Assembly (NCBI GenBank): GCA_903939115.1
Contig: CAJAFV010000063.1
Location: 1 to 64,000, forward strand
Source: an uncultured Geobacteraceae bacterium
Lineage (GTDB): Bacteria; Desulfobacterota; Desulfuromonadia; Geobacterales; Pseudopelobacteraceae
Direction: 5' to 3'
DNA: 64,000 bases
Of the stretch, positions 27,355 through 35,596 are shown in pieces. Both the position numbers and the translations under genes were made by a program. Numbering within the stretch: the stretch's first letter is position 1; every line of letters begins with the position of its first letter. A model generated the notes under the pieces. The model ran no database searches. It was not told where the DNA came from and saw only the letters and a program-made list of their open reading frames with translations.

Positions 27355-28165
27355 AGACGCTCCTTATAAAACGAAAAAGTTCTGCATTAAATTGATGACT
27401 CTGAGTCAAAAACGGTGCGTGCCCGCAGCCATCAAAAACGAACTGTTCTGCACCGGCAATATGCTCTTTCAGATAATCTGACGCCTGCGGCAGGCAAATC
27501 TGATCGTGATTCCCGTTAAAAACCACTGTTGGAACCGTTATAGATGGTAGTAAATGGCGCATATCTGCACGTGAGAGCGCATCAAGTGCTTCGAGCAGAG
27601 CGCAGGTATCAGGTGGCGATATTGACGCAAGCAGCTCTCTTATTTCTAATGATAACGGATGGTTCTCCAGTTCACCGTCTGTAAACAGTCGCGTATGGAA
27701 ACCATCCAGCGCCCGCTGACTGTTGCGCTGAACTTTGAGACGCATCCCGCTGGCCTCTTTATCGGCAAGACCGTGTGGAAAATCCTCAGAAGAGGTAAAG
27801 CAGGGAGTAGCAGAGACCAAAACCAGGCCGGCCAGCCGACCGGACAACTCTGCAGAGGCCTGCAGCGCGATTTGCGCCCCCATGGACCAGCCGACGAGAA
27901 CAACCTTCGTAAGATTCAGCTGCTCTAGCAGATCAGCCAGGTCACCGGCAAAACCGGCAAAGTCGATAGTTCCCACTACGTTGCGCGAGCGGCCGTGCCC
28001 GCGAAGATCAGGGGCAAGAGTGCGGTATGAGCCGGCAAGAGCAGCGAGTTGGTACTTCCATATCGCTGAAGAGAGGCACCATCCATGCAATAGCACGACC
28101 GGGCTCCCGCCTCCCCGCTCTTCATACCAGAGGGACTCCCCTCTGCGGTTCTCATACCATGGCAT
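27347..28165 (-). CDS. bioH: Pimeloyl-ACP methyl ester esterase BioH
   Basis: 272 residues from the ATG that overlaps the bioF stop (TGATG). Alpha/beta hydrolase motifs: VVLLHGWCLSSAIW (oxyanion), nucleophile elbow LVGWSMGAQIA with Ser, Asp in NGNHDQICLP, and catalytic His in FDGCGHAPFL. In the BioC-BioH route it removes the methyl from pimeloyl-ACP ester to stop elongation. Operon position between bioF and bioC supports the call; a generic hydrolase is excluded mainly by context. Confidence 0.9.
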   Translation of the reverse strand: MPWYENRRGESLWYEERGGGSPVVLLHGWCLSSAIWKYQLAALAGSYRTLAPDLRGHGRSRNVVGTIDFAGFAGDLADLLEQLNLTKVVLVGWSMGAQIALQASAELSGRLAGLVLVSATPCFTSSEDFPHGLADKEASGMRLKVQRNSQRALDGFHTRLFTDGELENHPLSLEIRELLASISPPDTCALLEALDALSRADMRHLLPSITVPTVVFNGNHDQICLPQASDYLKEHIAGAEQFVFDGCGHAPFLTQSHQFNAELFRFIRSVCE

Positions 28166-29361
28166 CAGATAACCCCGAGTCGCTGCCCGACATGACACAC
28201 AGACGTAGCCGCGCACGCCAGATCGGCCAGCGTATGAGTCGCCATCAGCGTAAAGCGGAGACGACTGGTGCCGACCGGCACCGTTGGCGGGCGTATCCCC
28301 TGGGCAAAGAAACCTTCCGCCAGAAGCGCTTCTGAAAACTGCATGGTGGTATCTGCCGGTCCGATTACAATCGGCACAATCTGGGTCGTGCCGGCAGGAA
28401 TCGTGAAACCGGCCTCTGCCAGGCTGTTTCTGAAGAAGCTGGTGTTGACCGCCAACTGTTGCCGCAACTGGTCACCTTCAGGCGTCTGCACAAGCTCAAC
28501 AGCTGCCAGTGAAGCCGCCAGTACAGAAGGGGGCAGCGAAGTTGAAAATATGAAACTGCGCGCACGGTTGATCAACAAGTCACGCAGTTCAGCCGAAACC
28601 GCCGCATACGCTCCAAAGCTCCCCAGCGCCTTGCCGAATGTCCCCATCTGAATGTCGACATCACTTCCAACTCCGAGCAGCTCGGCACTCCCCCGCCCCC
28701 GTTCCCCCAGAACTCCGCAGCCATGGGCATCATCAACCATAAGCAGCGCACCATGTGCGCGCTTGAGGGCGACCAGCTCAGCCAACGGGGCAATATCGCC
28801 GTCCATACTGAACACACCGTCAGTGACAATCAGGCAGCGTCCCGTGGCGTGTTCAGTGTCGTATTCCGTGGCATGTTTCTCCATCAGCAGTGCAAGAGCA
28901 GTGTGATCATTGTGCGGATATCGCACCAGACGCGCCCCGGAAAGCAGAATGCCGTCGATGATGCTGGCATGGTTGAGCCGGTCGGAAAAAACCACGTCAC
29001 CCTTCCCGACCAGAGCCGGAATAATGCCGGTATTGGCGGCATGGCCACTATTGAAGACAAGCGCAGCTTCACTCCCTTTAAAGGCGGCAACAGCCCGTTC
29101 CAGCCGTTCGTGCAGCTCCATGGTCCCGGAAACCAGCCGGGAGGCACCGCTCGAAGTGCCGTACTGCTCAATGGCCGCTATCGAAGCAGCCGCCAGAGCA
29201 GGATGGTCAGCCAGCCCGAGGTAATTGTTGGAACAGAGCATCAACACATCGTGGCCGTTGCAGGTAACGTGCGCCGACTGCCGACCGTTGATCACTCTGG
29301 TACGGCGTAGCAGCCCACGGCTTTTTATCTCTTCAAGTTCATGTTGTACTGTTCTGGTCAT
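28165..29361 (-). CDS. bioF: 8-amino-7-oxononanoate synthase BioF
   Basis: 398 residues from [20 protein letters not shown] (GAGGG upstream). PLP-dependent alpha-oxoamine synthase motifs: [70 protein letters not shown] and the PLP Lys in [13 protein letters not shown]. It condenses pimeloyl-ACP with alanine. First gene of bioF-bioH-bioC, directly behind a BirA operator. The ORF-track N-terminal extension lies over the operator and is not real. Confidence 0.94.
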   Translation of the reverse strand: MTRTVQHELEEIKSRGLLRRTRVINGRQSAHVTCNGHDVLMLCSNNYLGLADHPALAAASIAAIEQYGTSSGASRLVSGTMELHERLERAVAAFKGSEAALVFNSGHAANTGIIPALVGKGDVVFSDRLNHASIIDGILLSGARLVRYPHNDHTALALLMEKHATEYDTEHATGRCLIVTDGVFSMDGDIAPLAELVALKRAHGALLMVDDAHGCGVLGERGRGSAELLGVGSDVDIQMGTFGKALGSFGAYAAVSAELRDLLINRARSFIFSTSLPPSVLAASLAAVELVQTPEGDQLRQQLAVNTSFFRNSLAEAGFTIPAGTTQIVPIVIGPADTTMQFSEALLAEGFFAQGIRPPTVPVGTSRLRFTLMATHTLADLACAATSVCHVGQRLGVI

Positions 29362-29374
29362 TGGCACCCTCGCA

Positions 29375-29407
29375 TTGTAAACCGGCATATTATACCAAGG
29401 TTGACAA
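29375..29407 (-). promoter_or_regulatory. BirA (biotin) operator over the bioF promoter
   Basis: On the minus strand TTGTCAACC, 15 bp, GGTTTACAA: one mismatch from the BirA box TTGTAAACC-N15-GGTTTACAA. TATAAT lies inside the spacer (29394-29389) with TTGGAC about 16 bp upstream, so bound BirA-biotinyl-AMP would cover the -10 element. bioF starts 14 bp downstream. No birA gene is in the window. Confidence 0.88.
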
Positions 29408-29472
29408 TGTGTCCAAAAAAAAGGACGCACCAGATGGCGGCGTCCCGTATATTAATAAGAACAAGAATGGCG

Positions 29473-30549
29473 CTACAAATACTCCGTCAGCCCCTTGCCC
29501 CCCAACAGCTCTACCACTTTTTTCACATCCTGACAGCGTTCACGGTCACAGACAAGAATTGCATCCGCTGTTGAAACGATCACCAGGTTATGAACTCCAA
29601 CCGTGGCAACTATTCTCCCATCGGCATAAATAAGGTTTTCGGATGAATCAACAACAATATGCCCGGCGGCATTAATACAGACCGTCCCGGCGCTGTCAGG
29701 CTCGACAACTTCCGGCAGAGCGCTCCAACTGCCGACATCGCTCCACCCCATTTCGACAGGGACCATCAGCACTTTGGCAGACTTTTCCATCACCCCGTAA
29801 TCGATTGAAACGCCCTCAAGGTTCTGGTACAGAGCCGCAATCCGTTCCTTCAGATCGGCGTCATCTGCGGTACCGGGGTGTCGAAGGGGCTCAAGCTTTG
29901 CATGCAGAGAGGGCATATATGCCGCCATCTCCTCAAGTATCGCATCAGCCCGCCAGATAAACATGCCGCTGTTCCAGAAGAAGTTACCTTCATTTAAATA
30001 GCGCACAGCCTCATCCAGCGGCGGTTTCTCAACAAAACGCTTGACCTGAAACGGCCCCTGCCCGGTTATCGCAGTCATATCCGCTTCGATATACCCGTAA
30101 CCGGTTTCAGGACGTGACGGCAGAATACCGAGCGTTATCAGAGAACCGCTATGAGCCGCCTGTCCCGCAAAAGCAAGAGTGTCACGCAGTGCTGTTTCAT
30201 TTTTAATAAAGTGGTCTGCCGGCAGTACGACCATAACCCCGGATGGATCACGGGCGGCAATCAGCGCGGCGGCAAGCCCGATTGCCGGAGCGGTATTTCG
30301 GCCGACCGGTTCCGCGATAACGTCGATTGGCACCGAGTCATACTGCACCATTTGACGACTTGTTTCAGCCGCCTGTACGTGGTTGGTTACAATCAGAATA
30401 CGCTTCGGCTGAAGCGGCAGTACCCGCTCGACAGTCCTCTGAAGCATGCTTCGATCACCGGTTATCGAGATCAGCTGTTTTGGGAGAGCCGTCCGAGAGA
30501 GAGGCCAGAATCTGGTTCCTGACCCACCGGCCAGAATAACAATATACAT
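29473..30549 (-). CDS. manC: Mannose-1-phosphate guanylyltransferase
   Basis: 358 residues from MYIVILAGGSGTRFWPLSRT (AGGAG upstream). Nucleotidyltransferase signature GGSGTRFWPLSR, LPKQLI, EPVGRNTAPAIGLAA, VVLPADHFI, ETGYGYIE, FVEKP and FFWNSGMFIWRAD, ending CQDVKKVVELL. It makes GDP-mannose from GTP and mannose-1-P. It lacks the ~110-residue C-terminal isomerase domain of bifunctional ManC; a separate cupin gene of that type lies 0.7 kb upstream in the same operon. Confidence 0.92.
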   Translation of the reverse strand: MYIVILAGGSGTRFWPLSRTALPKQLISITGDRSMLQRTVERVLPLQPKRILIVTNHVQAAETSRQMVQYDSVPIDVIAEPVGRNTAPAIGLAAALIAARDPSGVMVVLPADHFIKNETALRDTLAFAGQAAHSGSLITLGILPSRPETGYGYIEADMTAITGQGPFQVKRFVEKPPLDEAVRYLNEGNFFWNSGMFIWRADAILEEMAAYMPSLHAKLEPLRHPGTADDADLKERIAALYQNLEGVSIDYGVMEKSAKVLMVPVEMGWSDVGSWSALPEVVEPDSAGTVCINAAGHIVVDSSENLIYADGRIVATVGVHNLVIVSTADAILVCDRERCQDVKKVVELLGGKGLTEYL

Positions 30550-30559
30550 GGATGTGCTC

Positions 30560-30680
30560 CTGTTATTCAAATTTCAGATCAAAGATTCCATCAAGGCGGC
30601 GAGGACTGAGGCGACGAAGGCATACATTCAGTATGCTGAAGAGCCGAAGACGAGCCAACGAAGATGGGGCTTTGATATGG
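30560..30680. repeat. Possible interspersed intergenic repeat
   Basis: The 130-bp gap between the manC-type gene and the lipoprotein gene contains GGCGGCGAGGACTGAGGCGA, ACATTCAGTATGCTGAAG (small palindrome) and GAGCCGAAGACGAGCCAACG. It is purine-rich on the plus strand and shows no coding sense. This style of sequence recurs between genes in Geobacter-like genomes as far as I recall; no second copy was seen in this window. Confidence 0.35.
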
Positions 30681-30688
30681 GAGTTGAA

Positions 30689-31225
30689 TTATTTGTATTG
30701 GATTCGATAGAGAAAATCAGCGACTTCCCGTCCAAGATCACTGAACGAATCGGTTGTGTTCATGACATCCCACAAAGTTTCCCGAAAAACAGCAACGTCC
30801 TGACCGGTACCACCATCGCGCAGGTTGACAACAACGGTAATTTTAAAGCGGCCAAGGCGGATAAATTTTCCCGAAACAACCAGCGTTGCCGCATCCGGTT
30901 TCCCGTCACGGTAAATTTTTTTAAACATCTTGCGGGACGTGACAAAACGCTCAATATGCCCGGAAAGTTCTCCCGGAAGAGTTGCATAGCGGAGATCGTG
31001 CGGAGTCGTTCCAGCATCGGAAACGTCGGCATACAATTCCGGCTTAAGCTCCAGATCCTGAATGAGCAGCTTCGTATAGCTGTACATCGGCTTTGGGTTC
31101 GTCACAACCTCCTCTTCAATTCTCGTTGTCGAAGAGGCGGCGCATCCCGCGCAGACGAGCATCAGAGAGACACAGCAAAGCATCAGCAGCCGGCGTATTT
31201 TTAAAGAGCGACCACTACCCGACAT
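30689..31225 (-). CDS. Putative lipoprotein of unknown function
   Basis: 178 residues from MSGSGRSLKIRRLLMLCCVS, with a lipoprotein-like signal peptide ending LVCAGC-AASS. The mature part (SYTKLLIQDLELKPELYADV, RFVTSRKMFKKIYRD, TLVVSGKFIRLGRFKITVVV, SDLGREVADFLYRIQ) resembles DUF4410-like or curli-export-linked periplasmic lipoproteins, but the assignment is weak. The start overlaps the cupin gene's stop by 11 bp, so the two are co-translated. Context suggests envelope polysaccharide work. Confidence 0.65.
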   Translation of the reverse strand: MSGSGRSLKIRRLLMLCCVSLMLVCAGCAASSTTRIEEEVVTNPKPMYSYTKLLIQDLELKPELYADVSDAGTTPHDLRYATLPGELSGHIERFVTSRKMFKKIYRDGKPDAATLVVSGKFIRLGRFKITVVVNLRDGGTGQDVAVFRETLWDVMNTTDSFSDLGREVADFLYRIQYK

Positions 31226-31574
31226 TCGGCATCTCAAAACTGCTGTACTCATCATCAATACGGACGATATCATCTTCGCCCAGATATTCGCCGCTCTGGA
31301 CCTCGATGATCACAAGAGGAATCTTTCCCGGATTTTCAAGACGATGATTCTGTCCTATCGAAATAAAAGTCGACTCATTTACGTTAACAGTCTGTTGATT
31401 CTCTCCGCAGGTAACAAGAGCAGTGCCGGATACCACAATCCAGTGTTCACTGCGATGATGATGTTTCTGGAGAGAAAGGCGCTGACCGGGCAGCACTTCA
31501 ATCCGCTTTATTTTATAGTTGTTGTTCTCATCGAGAACCGCATATGTACCCCACAGGCGTTCGCCTCGTTCCAT
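31215..31574 (-). CDS. Cupin mannose-6-phosphate isomerase-type protein
   Basis: 119 residues. It matches the C-terminal type II phosphomannose isomerase cupin of bifunctional ManC: ERGERLWGTYAVLDENNNYK, IKRIEVLPGQRLSLQKHHHR, SEHWIVVSGTALVTC and GQNHRLENPGKIPLVIIEVQ. Metal ligands would be QKHHHRSEHW and the later His. It likely converts fructose-6-P and mannose-6-P. As a stand-alone cupin it complements the isomerase-less guanylyltransferase nearby. Confidence 0.88.
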   Translation of the reverse strand: MERGERLWGTYAVLDENNNYKIKRIEVLPGQRLSLQKHHHRSEHWIVVSGTALVTCGENQQTVNVNESTFISIGQNHRLENPGKIPLVIIEVQSGEYLGEDDIVRIDDEYSSFEMPNVG

Positions 31575-31593
31575 AGGTAATCCTTTCAGAGTA

Positions 31594-32424
31594 TTATTTC
31601 TCTCGAATTTTCAGATATTCCCGCAGTGCATTACGCCATGTTTGCGGATGGTACCCGGTTTCAGCGTTCAGCTTACTGCACTCAAGAGTGGAATAGAGCG
31701 GCCGGCGGGCCGGACGGTTCAATTCGGTTGTTGTCATCGGTTTGACTGCCACCTGCAGCCCTGATTCTTCAAAGATTGCCTTGGCAAAGTCGTTCCACGA
31801 ACAGTACTCTGAATTTGCCGCATGGTAGACTCCCCGGCAGCCGCTATCTATCAGGGCGATAATTGCCTGCGACAGGTCAACCGTCGACGTTGGTGAACCG
31901 ATCTGATCATCGACCACTGTCAGTTCACTCTTTTCAGCTCCGAGGCGGAGCATTGTCTCAACAAAATTTTTACCATGCAGGCCGTACAACCACTGCGTCC
32001 GCACAATCAGGTGTTCAGGAGAGAATGCGGCATTCATTTCGCCCGCCAGCTTTGATTCGCCGTAGACACTGAGCGGACAGGGAGCATCATCCTCGACATA
32101 CGGCGTCCCTTTGCCGCCATCAAAAACGTAATCAGTACTGACCTGTACCAACAGGGCACCGATATCCCTGCACGCCATTGCCAGATACGCCACCCCTTCG
32201 CCATTGACTGCCATTGCCGTTTCGGCATCGCTTTCGCAGCCATCAACGTCCGTATAGGCGGCACAATTGATAACCACCTCCGGTTTTAGAGCGCCTATGA
32301 CTTTAAAAACCGATTCGGCCGACGTAATGTCGATATCAGCAATATCAACCCCGTGACCCCGGTCGCCGAGAAGCGCAATCAGATCTTGACCAAGCATGCC
32401 ATTGGCTCCCACTACAAGGATCAA
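31594..32424 (-). CDS. rfbD: dTDP-4-dehydrorhamnose reductase
   Basis: 276 residues. Extended SDR: GANGMLGQDL (NAD(P) binding), INCAAYTDVDGCESD, STDYVFDGGKGTPYVEDD, YGESKLAGE (YxxxK), RTQWLYGLHGKNFVETM, DQIGSPTSTVDL. It makes dTDP-L-rhamnose from the 4-keto sugar. TTG start with GGAGG seven bases upstream, overlapping the rfbB stop. rfbA and rfbC are not in the window. Confidence 0.94.
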   Translation of the reverse strand: MILVVGANGMLGQDLIALLGDRGHGVDIADIDITSAESVFKVIGALKPEVVINCAAYTDVDGCESDAETAMAVNGEGVAYLAMACRDIGALLVQVSTDYVFDGGKGTPYVEDDAPCPLSVYGESKLAGEMNAAFSPEHLIVRTQWLYGLHGKNFVETMLRLGAEKSELTVVDDQIGSPTSTVDLSQAIIALIDSGCRGVYHAANSEYCSWNDFAKAIFEESGLQVAVKPMTTTELNRPARRPLYSTLECSKLNAETGYHPQTWRNALREYLKIREK

Positions 32425-33494
32425 AGGGCACCTCCGCCATACTGACTGTGATAGTATTCAAGGTACGCACCGGAGGTAACATCGGCCACCCATTCCTGAT
32501 TGGCAAGATACCAGTCGATCGTCTCGGCGATACCCTGCTCAAACGTATAGGCGGGTTTCCAGCCGAGATCAGAGGTGAGTCTCGACGCATCGATGGCATA
32601 ACGGCGATCGTGCCCGAGACGATCCTTGACAAAGGTTATCAGTGTGCGGTTTTCACCGGCAACCCGACCGAGACGCTCGTCGAGTAGGTCACAGACCAGA
32701 TTGACAATATCGATGTTTTTCCATTCGTTGTTACCGCCGATATTATAGACGGCGCCAGGGGCAGCCTGCTTCAGGACCGCTTCGATAGCAACGGCATGGT
32801 CACGAACATGCAGCCAGTCACGAACATTCAAGCCGTCACCATAGACCGGCAGTGGTTTTTTATTGATGATATTGTGGATCAGGAGCGGAATCAGCTTTTC
32901 CGGAAAATGGTATGCTCCATAATTGTTAGAGCAGCGGGTATTGAGTGTCGGCATACCGAACGTTTCGTGATACGCCCGCACCAGCAGGTCAGCACCAGCC
33001 TTGCTTGCCGAGTACGGAGAATTGGCCGCCAACGGGGTTTCCTCGGTAAAGTAGCCGGTATCACCCAGACTGCCATAGACTTCATCAGTTGATATCTGAA
33101 GGAAGCGAAAGTCAGTGACGACGCCTGACTGCCAATGTTTGCGGCTCTCTTCAAGCAGAATCTGCGTGCCGAGCACATTCGTGCGGACAAAAATTTCCGG
33201 ACCGGTAATGGAGCGGTCAACATGCGATTCAGCGGCAAAATGTACAACCGCATCTATGCGCCGTTCGGCAAGCAGTCGGGCAACAAGGAGGGCATCGCCG
33301 ATATCCCCTTTAATAAAATGGTAATCAGGGTTCCCTTCAAGCGCAGTAAGGTTTTTGAGATTTCCGGCATAGGTCAGGCAATCAAGATTTGTGACGCTGC
33401 AGCCTGGATTAGCGGCCATATACGAGTGAATGAAATTGGAGCCGATAAAGCCGGCCCCACCGGTAACAAGAAGTGATGTGGGAATAAATTTCAC
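32421..33494 (-). CDS. rfbB: dTDP-glucose 4,6-dehydratase
   Basis: 357 residues. SDR motifs: VTGGAGFIGSNFI, HFAAESHVDRSI, ISTDEVYGSLGD, PYSASKAGADLLVRAYHETF (YxxxK) and NNYGAYHFPEKLIPL; C-terminal VYNIGGNNEWKNIDIV and DRLGHDRRYAID. It converts dTDP-glucose to the 4-keto-6-deoxy form. GTG start with GGAG upstream. First gene of the sugar run. Confidence 0.95.
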   Translation of the reverse strand: MKFIPTSLLVTGGAGFIGSNFIHSYMAANPGCSVTNLDCLTYAGNLKNLTALEGNPDYHFIKGDIGDALLVARLLAERRIDAVVHFAAESHVDRSITGPEIFVRTNVLGTQILLEESRKHWQSGVVTDFRFLQISTDEVYGSLGDTGYFTEETPLAANSPYSASKAGADLLVRAYHETFGMPTLNTRCSNNYGAYHFPEKLIPLLIHNIINKKPLPVYGDGLNVRDWLHVRDHAVAIEAVLKQAAPGAVYNIGGNNEWKNIDIVNLVCDLLDERLGRVAGENRTLITFVKDRLGHDRRYAIDASRLTSDLGWKPAYTFEQGIAETIDWYLANQEWVADVTSGAYLEYYHSQYGGGAL

Positions 33495-33607
33495 GTTACG
33501 CTCCTATTCAGGTGAATGTCAGAATCCATTCTATTTTCTTTTTCCAGCTATTCTGGTATTGTGGCGCCAGGTATCACTATTTCTGCGTTTTTCCAAGGGG
33601 AACCACC

Positions 33608-33790
33608 ATGAGCACGAACTCCGCATGCCGCTGCGGCGCCGATCACCACGGCCATCTCTGTATGTTACGAAGTAATGGACTTCATGAGGAAATAGCAACG
33701 GTATGCAGTGATCCAAAATTCTACTGTTTCACCTGCGGCGGAGAGGCCAACTGCGCTGAAAACCTGTGCGATCCGGCCCCGATAGAGTAA
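33608..33790 (+). CDS. 60-residue Cys-rich mini-protein
   Basis: MSTNSACRCGADHHGHLCML ... ATVCSDPKFYCFTCGGEANC ... LCDPAPIE. Eight Cys with C-x-C, CFTC and HHGH patterns suggest a metal-binding (zinc or Fe-S) fold. AAGGGG stands 8 bases before the ATG; the longer ORF in the track is over-extended. It lies divergent from rfbB and convergent with the HDOD gene, which ends 2 bp away. I do not recognise a named family. Confidence 0.7.
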   Translation: MSTNSACRCGADHHGHLCMLRSNGLHEEIATVCSDPKFYCFTCGGEANCAENLCDPAPIE

Positions 33791-33792
33791 CG

Positions 33793-34638
33793 CTACTCTT
33801 CCAAAGCGGAATCCCGCGTTTCTTCCAGCATCGCCTCAAGCTCGAGAATCTGGGTATCGGTGATATCAAGTATTTCTGCTTCCTGCGTTTTTATCAGCAC
33901 CAGGTCCGGCTCACGTTTCAAGCCGAGTCCGACCCGATGGCACGCCATATTGGCAAATCGCACGATAGCCAGCATCTTGTTGACAGTATCCCACTCTTCG
34001 GCATGATGATCGCGGATTACCTCGCAGTACATCACCGGGAAATTCCAGTGCTGCATCATCCGGTACCCCTGCTCAACGTGCATGGCTTCAAATATTTCCA
34101 AAATCAGTTCATCATCAAAAAGTGAATTAATCACACCCGCTTTCACAAGATTCTCAATTGATTTCAACAGGTAGAGCTTGCCGACATCGTGTAGGAGGCC
34201 TGCCAGATAAGTTTCGTCTGCGACGCCGCGCATGCCGCACGAAAGAGCCAGCCAACGTCCCCCGAGAGCACAGCCATGGCTGTGCAGCCACATTTCCTTC
34301 ATATAATTATCCAGCGCAGGATTAGTCGACGAGTGGACTGATGCCTGAGATGCTGCAATTACCAGATTGATGACCTGCTGCGCTCCAAGTCGTATAACCG
34401 CTTCCTTGATCGTTGCGACCTTGGAACGCCCCATATACATCGGAGAATTGGCTATTTTAAGCATCTGACTGGCCAGTGACATATCCTCGCTGGCAACCTG
34501 AGACACTTCGTCAACGGTAAAATCGTAGTTTGTAAGCATTTTCTGAAGCTTGATTGCAACAGGGTGAAAAATCGGCAATTCAATCGGCTGAGAAGCGAGT
34601 AACCTTCGCACCGTTTCCGGAATAGATACTGATGACAT
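33793..34638 (-). CDS. HDOD-domain signalling protein
   Basis: 281 residues. HDOD domain: LPIFHPVAIKLQKML, ASEDMSLASQMLKIANSPMY, TIKEAVIRLGAQQVINLVIA, HSHGCALGGRWLAL, YLAGLLHDVGKLYLLKSIEN, EQGYRMMQHWNFPVMYCEVI and RDHHAEEW. Unlike many HDOD proteins it keeps HD-GYP-like features (HDVGK, RDHH), so phosphohydrolase activity is not excluded. No receiver or GGDEF is attached. It may act in a signalling output; its neighbours 34660 and 35080 are on the same strand. Confidence 0.88.
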   Translation of the reverse strand: MSSVSIPETVRRLLASQPIELPIFHPVAIKLQKMLTNYDFTVDEVSQVASEDMSLASQMLKIANSPMYMGRSKVATIKEAVIRLGAQQVINLVIAASQASVHSSTNPALDNYMKEMWLHSHGCALGGRWLALSCGMRGVADETYLAGLLHDVGKLYLLKSIENLVKAGVINSLFDDELILEIFEAMHVEQGYRMMQHWNFPVMYCEVIRDHHAEEWDTVNKMLAIVRFANMACHRVGLGLKREPDLVLIKTQEAEILDITDTQILELEAMLEETRDSALEE

Positions 34639-34659
34639 TACAGGCCTCCTCTGTTCATA

Positions 34660-35061
34660 TTAACAGCCACACCCACAGTTATGGCACACTTTTCTAAACT
34701 CGTTTGAAGGAGCAACCGTTTCCGGTGCAAACGCCACACGCTTCACGGCTGTGCAGATGTCCTCCATAATATCCAGGTTCGGGCTTTTGCCAATAATATG
34801 ACCGATACACTGGTTACTGTGCCCATCCTGCGCAGAAGATATTTTCACCACATTCAGCAAATCGGCATAACTTTCGATCGAAATAATCACATCCCGATTG
34901 CGTACGACGGTTATAAGCACACCCAACCGCTTCATCTCCTTGCTCATCCCTGCCATAAAAGTCAGAAACGGCTGGCCGTCAAAGTCAAGATACCACTCTT
35001 TTCTGAGATGTTTTTGATCGTGAATCGTGATAACCATCGGTTTCGTTTTTTTACACGCCAT
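34660..35061 (-). CDS. Unknown protein with Cys-rich tail
   Basis: 133 residues from MACKKTKPMVITIHDQKHLR (GGAG seven bases upstream). Not recognised. A compact alpha/beta region (LDFDGQPFLTFMAGMSKEMK, GVLITVVRNRDVIISIES) precedes a tail ending KVCHNCGCGC. The closing CxxCGCGC could bind a metal or act as a redox/Fe-S site. It sits between the HDOD gene and another unknown gene with short gaps (21 and 18 bp), consistent with one operon downstream of the aminopeptidase. Confidence 0.65.
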   Translation of the reverse strand: MACKKTKPMVITIHDQKHLRKEWYLDFDGQPFLTFMAGMSKEMKRLGVLITVVRNRDVIISIESYADLLNVVKISSAQDGHSNQCIGHIIGKSPNLDIMEDICTAVKRVAFAPETVAPSNEFRKVCHNCGCGC

Positions 35062-35079
35062 TCCCAAACTCCGAAACTA

Positions 35080-35580
35080 TTAGTGGAGGGTCGCCGGACA
35101 CTCAGCGTCCCACGCAGCAAATCCAGCCCCGGTAAGGTTCAGAAACGAATCTATCCGCTGCCGGTAATACTCCAGCTCTCCGGCTTCTTGCACAACAAAC
35201 GTAAGTTCATCCGCGGAAATCAGATGTTGCCGATGCATATAGCGATACAACTCGGTTATCGCGGTCAAATGCCGTCCCAAAAGGTCTATATCCGGATCCA
35301 GGGTATGGGTGATAAACCAGGAAGCGGCAAACTTTGTCACGATACCGGGCTGGGGGCGCACGATATTCTGGCGGCCAAAGTCGATCAGATAGTCACGCAG
35401 ATAGAGATCAGCGCTGAATGCAAGCTCTGATGCCTGTTCAGCGGCCATCCCCTGCTGCTGCAGAAACAGATAAAACTGTTTCAGAATCTGTTGGCATCGT
35501 CCATCCACGAGTAACTCTTCATCTATTGTCTCAAACTCGAAGTCATCGTGCTCAAAACTAATTTCAGGGGTCTGCGGCAT
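35080..35580 (-). CDS. Unknown acidic/helical protein
   Basis: 166 residues from MPQTPEISFEHDDFEFETID. Not recognised. The N-terminus is acidic; the remainder is helical (ILKQFYLFLQQQGMAAEQAS, YLRDYLIDFGRQNIVRPQ, TELYRYMHRQHLISADELTF), reminiscent of SAM-like helical bundles. An alternative ATG at 35595 is possible. It lies 16 bp downstream of the M29 peptidase gene, in the same transcript by position. Confidence 0.65.
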   Translation of the reverse strand: MPQTPEISFEHDDFEFETIDEELLVDGRCQQILKQFYLFLQQQGMAAEQASELAFSADLYLRDYLIDFGRQNIVRPQPGIVTKFAASWFITHTLDPDIDLLGRHLTAITELYRYMHRQHLISADELTFVVQEAGELEYYRQRIDSFLNLTGAGFAAWDAECPATLH

Positions 35581-35596
35581 ACTAAAAGTTCTCATT

